From positions 1,178,001 to 1,242,000 of the forward strand of contig BQMF02000068.1 of NCBI GenBank assembly GCA_027922465.2: DNA of 64,000 nt, given 5' to 3'. This document shows, in pieces, positions 52,913 through 64,000 of the stretch (position 1 is the first letter of the stretch; each line of letters begins with the position of its first letter). Below the pieces are notes generated by a model that did no database searches, had not been told where the DNA came from, and saw nothing but the letters and a program-made list of their open reading frames with translations. The stretch comes from Turritopsis dohrnii (taxonomy: Eukaryota > Cnidaria > Hydrozoa > Anthoathecata > Oceaniidae). The translations under genes were made by a program, and so were the position numbers.

Positions 52913-55328
52913 CTCTCGTATTCCATGGGAAAATGTCTTGAAGAACTCGAAATTTTCCGCAACATTGGCAAACGTCTCAAGTGAGCTAATTTCTTTCAGT
53001 TTTTTGATATTTCAGGTAAATGTTTATGTTTTAAACTAGACATTTTTTCGAGTCAGTTTTTTTTTAATGAAGCATGGTTAAGTTTCTCCGAAAAAACCAC
53101 AGTTTCCTAATGAAAACACAATTTTGTATTTTATTGAAATTCGATGTTTTTCATAATAAACAAATCTTTTGGTTATATAACCTGGAAAAATTTGAGAAAA
53201 AATAATGCGTATAAAATTCTAGAAATATTCCACTAAACAAAGATAATGGCTGTGATGGACATCAACAGCATCGTTAAAAACGAAAGTAAAAGAGGGGTCG
53301 AAAATTTCCCACACAAAAAAATCCTGTATGTTCGAAAATGGCTGAAAGACGGGAGAGAAGTATGGAGTTAACAGCAGCAAGTTCTTATGTGATGTTGAGT
53401 ATATAAACGACGTGGTAAACGAAAATAAAACAAACCACAAGCAAAACATACACAAAGTATTCAAAAACAAACCAACCTCTGAGATGTTCATATTTTCATC
53501 AAAGCGTCCTATCAAACGATGATAGATCATTAAAATTCTTAATCAACCGAATGCCCTGCAAAATCTGGAACCTATTGCTGTCAGTAACAATTCTCCTCGC
53601 ACGATATCGATGATGGAACAGAAAAAGAAAGTGACGCTTCAAATGTTTTGCAAAGCGAAAGTAAAACACTCGTTAAAATTTTAAAATTACCAGTTAATTA
53701 AAACAAATATCCATCATTAAAGACTTTCTTAGGGTTGAACAAGACATCATAACAATCAATAAATTAAGAGAAACAGATGCTGATGCCAAAACGCTACTAT
53801 AAAGCGTCATATCAGCTGGAATGTTCGCTTTCGGGAATAAGTTTTGTTGATGCTCTTCTGGCGCTTCGTTCACACTTCGGGCAGTTTCTCTTAGTGAAGC
53901 AGGATCTAAAACAACAATTGAACACAGCCATTTTTAAAGCACAACATTCTATACTTCAGTACATAAATTGTAAGTAGACAGAAAAGCCTTTTTAGCCTCT
54001 ATTTAGCCTAATTTCCCGGGTAAACTTTTCGGTACCCAACCGGTTAACAATAAAACAATGCTGACTGTTTTCTGTTCTGTTCCGGGGAATATCGCCCGAG
54101 GTCTAAGTACCGACCGGGCGTGCGCGGTCGTTACAATGACGAAGGGCGTTAACAAAAAAACGGTACTGCAAGATTTCCAAAAATTTATCCATCACATCAA
54201 AACATTATCTTCATTACAAGACGGTCAACGATATTAGCGCAGTGTATTCAAGGCTTTAACGATCAATTGACATAAATGAAGAGTGCTGGGTGACTGAGAC
54301 AAGTAAGATTTCTCGTTTCAGTCTCGTTTAAACTTGCCGAAGTTCGCTCCAGGCCTGTATGTTTTTTTCTAAAAACAATTTTAACAATAAAAGGCGAGAA
54401 AGGGCGTGAGTTCTCTTGCTGCATCTTTTCAACCATACTTTCTTCATTAAAACGAGAACTTTCTCGACTTACGAGTCAATTTTTTTTTGAGTTTGGGAAA
54501 ATAAGTGGAAAAGAAACAAAAAAAAAACTCGGTTAAACTTGAAAGACCTCTCAGTAACCACAAATTAGAGGCATGAAATGAAAAAAACAGAAGAAAAACT
54601 GTTGCATTAGAATCAACATTTAGCATTGTTTACTATAAAATTCTATAAAACTTATTTATATAAGAATCACGAGAGAGTTAAGAATATTTTAAGAATCGCC
54701 TCCAAAAATTTCAAAAAAGCTTATAATGTTATGTACATGACGACCGTGGACGTTCTTTTGTTGATATTTCCCATGCTTTTAAACCACACGTTATCTTTAA
54801 GAATCATAAGGCTTGGGCCGATTTATATAACTCTTATCACGTGTAATTTTTGATAAATGCACTTAGCATGGAAAACTTTCCTAAATATCTCAAAATATCA
54901 TTTAACTTTTGCTGATATCACCAAGTAATGGAGAAGTGAAACAATAACAAACATAGAAACGAGGCGAAACTTGATAACTAAATAATCGACAAATCTTTTC
55001 CTTAATTACGTCATTTTCGGTCTATATTCGATTTTCAATGCCTATACACTCATCTACTTCTAAGAATAAATGGTTCAGTATGGGTCAGGGATGTCACCGC
55101 ATTTCCTATGTGACGAACCATCAGGTTTGTCAGATTATTTAATCGTATCTGGAATTTCGAGGGAAACTTCTACTAGTGATCCAATTCATGTTAAAATTTA
55201 TTTTAGCCAAGTTGTCACTCTCGAGTCTCCAATACCCTCGCTCAATCGTGCCACAACGACACAAGCACGATGATACAGAATTTCTCAACAATTATGCACC
55301 AATATCTTTGCAATAATTGTTTAAGCTT
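52913..55328. other. No gene assigned
   Basis: AT-rich. Frames up to about 103 codons occur (for example 53219-53530, minus) without motifs. A GC-rich patch at 54084-54125 contains CGCCCGAGGTC and GACCGGGCG as an imperfect inverted pair. AAACGAGGCGAAACTTGATA at about 54958 is shared with 28613-28632. Confidence 0.4.
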
Positions 55329-56300
55329 GGTCTCCACTGGGCGCATAAGAGCTCAAACGCGCGCAAATCTTATTGAGTATATTTTAATCGCACTTTTGCG
55401 CCTGATGGAGACACTCCATAAACGCTTATTTGCGCACTTATGCGTCATTTTGCGCCGAGAACAAAACTTTTTGATATTGGCGCAAAGCTATCAAAGGATA
55501 CCGACGATTAATCATTCATGTTTTAAAATTTTGCTTGCCAACACGGAATGCAAATGCTAAGGACTGCTGACTTTCTGCAGATGATGCAATACAAGACACT
55601 CCTCTGCTTTTTTCATTTCTTTATCGGTGTCTTTCTTTGAGATTCTTTCCCTTACCAAGTGTAGCAAATGGCGAAAATATTCAGGAGCCATTCGTAAAAA
55701 ACGATTATTATATTCTCTATCATCATTTCGTAGCCCAAAGTACAAAATATTGTACAATCTCAATTTTTGTCGTTGCTGGTACATTTATTTCTAACTCTGC
55801 CTTCGATTTTTTTTTCTTTTCATTTTTTCTTTAGTTTTTTTTCACTCATCGTGAACTTTCACCATGTGCGCTGAAGTAATTTTTATATGATGTGCACATG
55901 TGAGAATAAAAGTGAATTAGAAGATCTTGAAGACTGTTATGTCTCTACTTTCCAAAAAAACCCCAAAGAAAAAAAACACCCGAAAACAAGAATTGAGATA
56001 CTTTGTTGTATCTGGGACTAATTATGATTTTTATGACTTTTATGATCGTGTCCTGAAAGATTTCACTATTTGATTGTTTTGGTAAGAGAAAGAATCTCAA
56101 AGAAAGACCCTAAGCAGAGGAGTGTCTTGTATTGCATCATCCGCAGAAACCCAGCAGTCCTTAGCATTTGCGTTCCGTGTTGGCAGGCAAAGTTTAAAAA
56201 AATCATTTCATGAATGCTTAATTGTTGGCATCCTGTGATAGTTTTGCGCCAATATCACAAAGTTTTTTTCTCGGCGCAAAGCAGCGCAAAACGACGCGTA
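55329..56300. mobile_element. Two inverted fragments of a PIF/Harbinger element
   Basis: The segment 55410-55660 recurs in inverse orientation at about 56080-56300: GCCAACACGGAATGCAAATG, CTAAGGACTGCTG, GATGCAATACAAGACACTCC and a GCGCAAA-rich end are shared. The left copy encodes the N-terminal Harbinger transposase on the minus strand (55557-55784); the right copy has the same region on the plus strand. The left edge begins GGTCTCCACTGGGCGCATAA, a terminus-like sequence. The middle (about 55790-56070) is unrelated. Confidence 0.75.
55557..55784 (-). pseudogene. Harbinger transposase N-terminal fragment
   Basis: NNRFLRMAPEYFRHLLHLVR and ERISKKDTDKEMKKAEECLV match the start of HARBI1-like transposases (NYLRMTPEtFdeLL..V...I.k.dT). 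About 75 codons remain of the usual 350-400, so the catalytic DDE part is absent. Confidence 0.75.
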
Positions 56301-56304
56301 ACTG

Positions 56305-57376
56305 CAAGCGATTGAACAAGCAATCCGACACCACCTCATATCATCGCTGACTGAAGGACACATCTGCAGCGAGTTAAAACGAAAGCTGTTATCACTTCCT
56401 GTGAAACTTGGTGGCCTTGCAGTTCCGGATTTAGCTGAAATGGGTGATATGACACACCAGGCTTCACTAAAGATGTGTAACTCCCTAATCAAGGACATAG
56501 TAAGTCAGGGTAAAAGCAACGGCAACGAATCTGTCAAAAAGCATTTAATCAGAGCAAATGTCATCACTTCAAGTCAAGGAGAACGATTTGGCACAGCAAC
56601 CAGGAGCATCGAACTGTCTGACAGCGCTACCTCTTGCTTCTGAAAATTTCCTTCTCACCAAACGGGAATTTTTCGATGCGATAGCAACACGATAGCGATG
56701 GTCAATGAAGTTTCTACCATCACACTATGCATGCAGCAAAACCTTCACGGTAGAACACGCACCATCCTGCCCGAAAGGTGGATTTGTGTACCAACGTCAC
56801 AACGAACAGAGAGACACAATTGCAGAGATGGTCAACGAAGTTTGCAAAGACGTTAAAATAGAACCGGAACTGGAGCAACTTACTGGAGAACAACTAGGAA
56901 TAGCATCCATCACCTCAGATGCAGCCAGATCAGACGTTAGCGCAAGAGGTTTTTGGGTCAGGAGCCAAAGAGTTTTTCGACATTCGGGTTTTCAACCCAT
57001 ACGCTCAGCGGTATGCGACTCAAAGCCTAAGATCTTCATTTGCTGCTAACGAATCCGAGAAAAAACGGCAATACAATCGCCGTATCATCGATGTGGGAGG
57101 TGGATCCTTTACACCACTTGTGTTTGCAGCTACTGGAGGCATGAGACGCGAGTATGAAAGCTTTGTTCGTGCACTTGGTATGATGTTGTCCGAGAAAAAG
57201 AACCTCCCTTACAGTGTGATCTCGAACTGGCTACGCACCAAGAAGCTATCATTCGCACTAGTCAGATCAACCGTATTGTGTATCAGAGGCACCCGCTCGA
57301 TGAGGAGACCTGTTATCATCAGCGAATCTGATCCGAACATCGTCGTTGCTGTGCACTGATCGGAAACCTACCATGA
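56305..57376 (+). pseudogene. Truncated second copy of the REL-type non-LTR element
   Basis: Begins in the post-RT region (LLSLPVKLGGLAVPDLAEM) and continues in three frames through the Cys-His knuckle region (CSKTFTVEHAPSCPKGGFV) and nuclease-like block (DVSARGFWV, EFFDIRVF, ESEKKRQYNRRI) to the end (GSFTPLVFAATGGMRREYES, FALVRSTVLCIRGTRS). It corresponds to residues about 690-1000 of the protein at 5537-8566. After the stop (57357-57359) a short UTR ends CATGAAG then ten T, exactly as in copy 1. A minus-strand LINE tail begins directly afterwards. Confidence 0.88.
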
Positions 57377-59047
57377 AGTTTTTTTTTTATTATTATTATT
57401 ATTATTGTTATTCATATTTATACAGGTTAATCCACGTCAGTAATAATATATATACAGGATATATACAAAGGCTACTGGTATCAATGGGAGTCATGTGTAA
57501 AAAAAATAAATAATATAATATAATAACAAAAGTCAAAAATTTGCCGAAACATTGCGAGAAAAGTGAGAAAAATGGAAAAATAGTTAAAACCGAAAGTGGA
57601 GGAATAGAAGTTCAAAAAGAAAACAAATTAGCGAAGATACCAACATAAGAATAAGTTAAAGTTAAAAATGGTAATTATTTACATGTTTTTTGAATAAATT
57701 AAAACTAGTTTCCTTCCTTATATGGGAAGGAAGAGAGTTAAAAATAACTGCTCCTTGAAAACAGGACATCTTTCTCCCAGCTTCAGATCGTATTGAAGGG
57801 AGACGAAGCAGACAGTTCTTTCCCCTAGTGTTAATCGTGGGGTTAAACATTTTGAATTTCCCATCAGCCTCGATGTGAAGCGATTTAAATACGTCGATCA
57901 CAATGATCCTTTTTAAACGTGTTGTAAAGGTCGGCCATTTTTTTCTATTGTTGACGATGTGTTTGGCTTTATGAATTAGCCACTCAAATTTGGTGCACCA
58001 GGAGTCACTCATGCCACCATAGGCAGGGTAGCAGTAGAAAAGCAAGGGCTGAATCATTGATGAGAAAATCTTGTCAGCAACAATTGGTGAGATGTTGTGC
58101 CTGACTTTTTTGAGCAACTTGAGTCTCGAACTAATTCTCCTGTACATACGTTGGAGCTGAGAATTCATGTTCAGGTGACTATCGAGAATGACTCCAAGAT
58201 ATTCATAGAAATCAGGCTGGTTGATTTCATTGTTATTGACTGATATTTTGACTAGGGTGTTTCGTGCTCGAGATGCAAATGCTACAAATTCTGTTTTTCC
58301 CATTTTCGGGTTAAGTATGAGACCGTTATCTTGTAGCCATCGAAATATGTTGCCAGCGTCAGAGTTTATGGCTTTTTCGATCTTAATTAGTGACTTGTAC
58401 GGGAAGTAAATCACTGTGTCATCAGCATACATTAAGACATTGCAGTAACTTAGTTGGGTAGGAAGGTCGTTTATTAGGAGTAAGAACAGCAATGGTCCAA
58501 GGACTGAGCCCTGTGGAACACCGTGTGTTACATACTCTCTATCAGATAGAAGTCCATCAATGGTAACGATTTGGCTACGGTGGAACAGGTAGCTGGATAA
58601 CCAATCGATCTCCTTGCCAAGTTTGGCATAAAATGGAAGTTTGTGAAGTAGGCAACTATTGTTTACAGTATCAAAGGCTTTTCTCAGGTCCATAAAAAGG
58701 GAACCTGTTACTTTAACCTTGTCCATACTTTCGCGGATGGTGTCAGTAAATCGGGTTACAGCAACACGTGTCGATCGTTTACGACGTAAACCATATTGGT
58801 ATTCACTCAGGAAACCGTTTTCTTCTAGGTAGTCAGATAACTGGTTATAGGCAGCTCTTTCGATTGTTTTTGATAAAATGTTGAGCACTGAAATTGGACG
58901 ATAATTATCAACATTACCACGGTCACCGCTTTTAAACACTGGGTTGATTTTTGCCAGTTTTTTGGCTGTTGGGAAAGTGCCAGACAGCAGGCTCGCGTTT
59001 ATCAGGAACGCAAGTGGAGACACCATTAATGCAACCCAACTCCGCAT
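57377..59047 (-). mobile_element. 5'-truncated LINE with RT, (AAT)n tail
   Basis: A 461-codon frame (57662-59047, minus) starts inside the RT: KINPVFKSGDRGNVDNYRP, GSLFMDLRKAFDTVN (motif A), GVPQGSVLGPLLFLLLIND (motif B), LMYADDTVIYFP (motif C), then LGVILDSHLNMN and a complete C-terminal region to KKHVNNYHF. On the element strand the 3' end reads CCTGTATAAATATGAATAAC and an AAT run, relating it to 27240-28612. It has no frame break. The 5' cut lies at about 59045, abutting an exon-like plus-strand sequence. Confidence 0.88.
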
Positions 59048-59393
59048 TTACTGTCATAAACAGTCCGTAAATCGAACGTTACATATTGTCACCACAAATA
59101 CTTCAAATGTTCTTGAATTTATGGTGTTTGAGACGGACGTCAATCCAGCTGCATGCAGTTCGTTTAACACACTATCTGACGACACGTCGATGTTATCTAA
59201 AACATGTCACAAGTGGAATTACGGTAACCTTTGGAGTCACAAAGACAATAAAAAAAATGTCAACACTACACTTTATGAACGTGTGATTTTTTATCCAAGA
59301 AAGTATCACGTTATCTTAAAGCATAATGAAATGATGTGTGACGATTTTGATTACATATCAGTTACTGGAACATGGCAATACTTCATCAGATGA
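59045..59393 (+). CDS. Exon of a probable secreted protein, cut by a LINE
   Basis: From the LINE junction to a stop at 59391-59393 the plus frame reads about 115 residues with protein-like codon use: RIYCHKQSVNRTLHIVTTNT, FETDVNPAACSSFNTLSDD, LSKTCHKWNYGNLW, EMMCDDFDYISVTGTWQYFI. Four cysteines and several N-x-S/T sites suggest an extracellular domain; the RIYCHK start is a little like GON-type domains, but too weakly to name it. No upstream exon is evident because the LINE adjoins it. The apparent start upstream lies in the antisense of the LINE and is not meaningful. Confidence 0.55.
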
Positions 59394-60710
59394 TTGGTTA
59401 ATATCATAAAAAATAATTTGTTTTGTTTGTTTGAGTGTTGTGTAATCACAAAAAATCAAGCGTTACAGATGTAGATTTGCAGACAGAGATAACAGAAGAG
59501 ACTATGCAAGAGTTTCGAACAAATGGATGGGCTTCATCATTCGTACCAGCTTCCTTGCAACGCAAAGAAAATCAATATACTGAAATATTACTCTGAATTT
59601 TGACATTGCTTTCATACCAAAAGCACTTTTAAATTAATTTGAATTCAAGATAGTATAAAACTAGTTTCCGTTTCGTTTCCTTTGAAGATCGTAATTTCGA
59701 TTCCTTTGAGTAGCAGCGCGTTAACATCACTGTTAACATACCTAACAGCCACTATCGATAATTTACCGCCATAGCTTAGAAGCTCATATATTATGGAGCT
59801 TTTTATGCTGGTTGGGCCAGAGAACATGTTTTGACAAGGTCCTAGTTTTTATGCAATTCCTATTAGATTCATTCCTCTGATCAATGGAAAACAAAAAAAT
59901 GACCCTCGCTTATTTTTGCCAGCCTAAACGACATGTTCTTTTTTACATATGATCACAATTATACCGTCCATAAGTTAGCCTTAGTTATTTGTGTTTGAGT
60001 AACTGTATTATTAATGTTTTAGAGATATTTGCCAAACTGTGATCAATTTTTAATATTAATTCACTTTTCAAATAAAAACGTGCACTTAATTAAAATTCTA
60101 TCAATGATCTCTTCCCTTTTTTCCCGGGTTCATTCAGCTATCCATTATACAGCAGTTATGAAGGTTATACAATTTATCGAAAAATGTCATGGTCAACGCT
60201 CACAAGATGCCAGAGCAATGATGTTCATAAATGGTTGAATTTCAACGGTCTTTATTAGATTTCCGAACTCATATCCATTACATAAAGTTAAGAAAAATGT
60301 CCGACAGAAAAAACAAAAACTGTTTAATTTAGAAAGTAAATATCATCGGAATGGTATCGGAATACTCATATCAACAGTATAACGAAGGTTACTAAGAGCG
60401 AAGAACGTACATCAACGTCCAGAAACTCATATAATCATTTATGTTGTCACTCATTGAACAATCAACAGATCATTTAATTAGGGATAGCCATTTATTTGAT
60501 TTCTATGCATTTTGATAATTATCGCCAAAAATGATTTCAAACTTTACCAGTCGATGACAACTGTAGTTGTCGAAATGTAGAAAAAAATAAACTGGCTTGT
60601 TCATGACATGATAAACTCTGATTTATTCATTGTTTCATTTGTTTTTTCGTTTAAATGTTTACAAACAGTACAACTAAGTGTATGGCTAAAAAAGTTGCAA
60701 GAGATCCTGC
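59394..60710. other. No gene seen
   Basis: AT-rich. Two frames of 60-69 codons without motifs. If 59045-59393 is a terminal exon, its 3' UTR lies here. Confidence 0.4.
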
Positions 60711-60718
60711 ATCTTTAA

Positions 60719-62639
60719 AGAGGCATCGCCCGGCTTAAATGTAAATATTATTCTCACGTGATCAAAACAATCAAAATCAAAACAAATATGGCGCGAAGAT
60801 CCCGATCACTTTGAACATCGTTTACTGGAGCGTGAATTGAGAAAATAAATTAATAGAAACACATGGCTTTTAATAACAGAAATACACCGGACACGTGTAT
60901 CTTGTAGCATATGATTCAATGTGAAGACAGAAATAATATTTTACACAAGCATTAAACTTCGATTTTTGAAATTCTGTTCCTTCCTAAAAGAATGTAGCAA
61001 TGTGGGGACGGGAAGAGACAAGATAACAGCAACAGTTCAATTTGCCAAATAATGTTTTATCTCAGATTGAATCAGTGTTCTTCTTTCTTCATGATACACA
61101 CAATGAAACCAGCCATGACCATATTGGAAATCATATAGTTGAATGAATCGAAAAGAAAAATACAAGAAATACAAGAAAAGAAAAATGTTTATCAACTAAA
61201 TCATGCATGGAGCCATCATAAGAATATGATCATACTTTCATATCCAGTAAGCAATCAAATGCCCAAAATGACCAAAAAAATTTTAAAAATTTCTAACGTT
61301 TAAAAGAATAAGTTATTTTCAATAATTATTCAGATGCAATGTATAAACACGAAAAATTCAGGCAGAAATTATAGATATTTCATTCTGAGATTGTGTTTTT
61401 ATTTAAGTTTTGGAAACAGTAAAAAAGTAAGTTAATGAAAATTAAGAAGAGACAAACAAATTTCAAAACAAATTGTTTCCACATACAGCGTCAAATGTTT
61501 GAACTTATTTTATTTTCTCCCTTGACAATGCCTTGCTTTATACAAGGCCCATGTTGAAAAGGCTTCTCTTTTAAACTTTTACAAAATCTATTTTCAAGAA
61601 AAACAAAAGATAAGCAAAAGGCTTAGGTAATAGCAAAGCTCAGAATATTGCTTAAGCTATGATAGAAATCATGGTTTTCTCCCATTAATAAATTTAGGGA
61701 AGAAAGGTTTTTCCAGCTACGTTGTGCAAATATGTAAAGTAGACACAAAAGTTGTAGAGCATTCACTTGAAGTCATGCCAGTAATTAAAAAATCTTATTC
61801 TCTAGGAAATGTTTTTCTGTGATTATCAGAAAGCAAATGGACTTTCTTTTACATTTTGAAAAATAAAAATAACAGACATCACAGTCTGTTATTTGCTTCG
61901 AAAAATCCATTACGTGAATGAGGAAACAAGAGTGTGGTAGATATATCCAAGTATATTTTTATAATGACAGATTTTCCCATTGATATGTTAGTACATAGAT
62001 GTTCCGAGAAGAGGTCAGTAATGTTTCATATTAATATTTTGTCTCTAAGGACAGCTTTATACAGCCGCATAATCGCCGCGTCGAATTGAACTCTTTATTA
62101 AATGCGACGTAAATTCGACTGTATAAAGTGAAAAATTAATTAAGTGCGACATAATGAATTAAGTTCAGCAGAGTTTGTCGAATAAAACGGCAATCTTCGA
62201 CATAAATTCGGCATCACTTTATACAGCCGCATAATCGTCGAATTTAATAACAGCTTGAGTGAACTTTGTGAAAAAAGTGCACGAAAGTAGTGGACAGCGT
62301 GTAAGAAACACACGATGATAAATTTATTCGACATTTATGCGGCTGTCTAAAGTCATGTCGAATTTGATATGCGGCAACAAAACCTGTATAAATTGACTGT
62401 CGCATTTTTGTCGAATTTTACCCGAATTAAAGTAATTTAATTCGACACGGCGATTATGCGGCTGTTTAAAGCTGTCCTAATAGCAATCAACAACTCTAAA
62501 ACATAACCTTTAAAAACTAATTCTATCATCAACGAAAATTTTTAATCTTATTTCGCGAAGTTTATTTTCTTTTAGGTATGAGTATTTGAAAAATCGAGAG
62601 TAACTCAAACTCTATTGTTTTAAGCGGGCCAATGCCTCT
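60719..62639. mobile_element. Nonautonomous TTAA transposon (1.92 kb)
   Basis: Left end AGAGGCATCGCCCGGCTTAA and right end complement AGAGGCATTGGCCCGCTTAA are inverted repeats with few mismatches, each flanked directly by TTAA (60715-60718 and 62640-62643). TTAA duplication points to piggyBac or Kolobok. No transposase is encoded. A second element is nested at 62048-62478. Confidence 0.75.
62048..62478. mobile_element. MITE, 431 bp, about 40-bp TIRs with internal repeats
   Basis: AGGACAGCTTTATACAGCCG at the left and its near-complement at the right end (GCGGCTGTTTAAAGCTGTCC) form the termini, continuing through CATAATCGCCG and TCGAATT. Related half-copies lie inside, at about 62213-62245 (CACTTTATACAGCCGCATAA) and 62331-62355 (inverted), so the element is a nested palindrome. 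The word TCGAATT or ATTCGAC recurs throughout. Flanks do not show a clear target duplication. Confidence 0.8.
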
Positions 62640-62643
62640 TTAA

Positions 62644-64000
62644 GGTTCTTTAATTAAGTTTGGCAAGTATTCTAAAAAGTGTTCTTTGGTAACTTTTTTC
62701 CTGTTTTTAGAATGCAAAACAGTTATCCATCAGTTACAAAGTTAGTTCTGGTCATGGAGCCATGAGTGCAAGAAGGTTATTAAATGCATGACAGCTAAAA
62801 ATGACAGCCCTTTTTCTCATTTCCGTATGTTTTTTTGTTTTTTTTAGGGGGTGTGTGTGAGGGTAGTTTGTCATATACACTTGATGTTGATATAATGTCG
62901 ATATTTTTAATAGTGCGCGAGTAATCAACATTGCTGTGGCGTAATATTTCGAATGTTTTTATTAGATTTCTGCGAAAGCAAGATAGCTATTACAACCGGC
63001 TTTCGTTTTTTTTTTCTTATTCTTTTTCTTCTTAATATCCAAACCAAGCGATGTTTTTTATCTCGAAATTTATTGGTACATACAACAGCCGTCTCAATGT
63101 TCATTGGTACTTAAGCGGCCACTATTACAAAAGGGTGCTAACAAACTTCAATAGCGCTAGTTTAGTGGTTTGAATTTCCGCCATGTGATCATCCGGGTAT
63201 TTTTCGACTCAACATTTGCACGCCGTTCGTATAATGGTAGACTACCAGCGTGACCGAAGAAAACTTAGATTACCAAAAGTTGATTGATCAATGTGTGGAG
63301 TAGATTTCAAAGAAGATTCACACTTCCAAAAACGAAAGTAAATGGTAGAAATTTATAATTATCTCATAATGATTCTACTATTCCTTCTTTTTTAAAACCA
63401 AGTTCTCAATGTTTTATCAAAACGAGTTTGTGAAAAAAGGAACGAATTCTATGTTTTATGGAAAATGTCTGGGATTCTTTAAGCCTTTCTTAATACAAAA
63501 GATCGTTTGTTTCAAGTGTGGGCTGTAATGTTTTTTAAGCTCTGGATACGCAAAGCTCAGCTCAGTTTCCTCTTGAGATCCAACAGCCAAGGATGTCTGT
63601 CTACTCTCTGCCTGCATCATATCATTTGATGTTTGATGTTAGTTTCTGTAGCTATTTTAGCATATTTACTTGTATAGTTTTTGGCTGTATTATCAATGTC
63701 TGTAATTAGGAATGAAGACTTCTATTTACGATAGCAAATAGGAAACTTATTTTGACGGTCTGTAAGTTTTTTCTGCTTTCAGTTATGTTTGCTAATTTTA
63801 GTAAGTTTGAATAACATATTTTCATAATCCATTGGGAAATGTTTTCGTAATTAGGAAGATTGACCGAATATATCGAAACACCTACGTAATCACTGTGATA
63901 TCTGTAAGCATCTACATAAATTCATTGTTATTTTGTTCATGAAGTTTATTGGCAGTTGATGTAAGATTTTGTGTCAGTTATGCTTTTCTATAATGCCCTG
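62644..64000. other. No gene seen
   Basis: AT-rich to the window edge. Nothing on either strand has coding support. A tRNA-like half (CGTATAATGGTAGACTACCA near 63229) lacks a T arm. Confidence 0.4.

Noticed and set aside
53219..53530. 103-codon minus-strand frame
   Set aside because: Hydrophobic/aromatic AT-driven composition; a possible short exon at its start (LIGRFDENMNISE) lacks clear support.
58944..59044. N-terminal part of the plus frame leading into 59045-59393
   Set aside because: It is the antisense of the LINE RT, so it is not likely to be host coding sequence.
63220..63290. tRNA-like 5' half (CGTATAATGGTAGACTACCA)
   Set aside because: No T arm or 3' acceptor strand follows.

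Overview
The window looks like AT-rich nuclear DNA from an invertebrate animal, most likely a cnidarian or a similarly early-branching metazoan. The reasons are spliceosomal introns with GT-AG ends, animal-type genes (a SOWAH-family ankyrin protein, a death-domain protein, a METAP1 first exon), and a dense mix of retroelements and DNA transposons of kinds common in cnidarian genomes. No prokaryotic operon, CRISPR array or confident tRNA was seen. Species cannot be fixed from the sequence.

Host genes. (1) 4603-4722 (-): first coding exon of methionine aminopeptidase 1. (2) 14747-26495 (+): a nine-exon gene whose phases all agree, predicting a 1243-residue protein with an unknown N-terminal module, a death domain, a superfamily-1-helicase-like P-loop NTPase and a fibronectin type III domain. 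This is the most interesting host gene here. (3) 30110-30403 (+): an ankyrin-repeat terminal exon with a frame break. (4) 39480-47163 (-): a twelve-exon SOWAH-like ankyrin gene (362 residues), including a 3-nt microexon. (5) 52526-52560 (+): a lone terminal exon of a glycine-rich RNA-binding (hnRNP-like) protein. (6) 59045-59393 (+): an exon of a probable secreted cysteine-containing protein cut by a LINE.

Retroelements. A 1009-residue intact non-LTR element with zinc finger, reverse transcriptase and restriction-like endonuclease lies at 5537-8566 and ends in a 39-base T run; a truncated relative at 56305-57376 has the same T-run ending. Degraded or truncated LINEs lie at 16245-18965, 27240-28612 and 57377-59047. 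A Ty3/Gypsy-type LTR element without recognisable gag occupies 32425-36792 (-). A nearly complete DIRS-type element (47897-52386) has 97-bp inverted ends; Gag and tyrosine recombinase share one reading frame while RT/RNase H lies in an overlapping frame.

DNA transposons. Well-delimited elements are: 2324-3311 (15-bp inverted ends, TTGATA duplication, five internal hairpins), 9072-9485 (TA duplication), 10936-13462 (piggyBac remnant, TTAA), 60719-62639 (TTAA) with a nested element at 62048-62478, two copies of a palindromic foldback (10212-10295; 33260-33351 inside the LTR element with a 10-bp target duplication), a Tigger/pogo pseudogene (20032-21720) and Harbinger fragments in inverted arrangement (55329-56300).

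The window is thus a transposon graveyard threaded by a few host genes, with the introns of the death-domain gene and the SOWAH gene serving as insertion sites.
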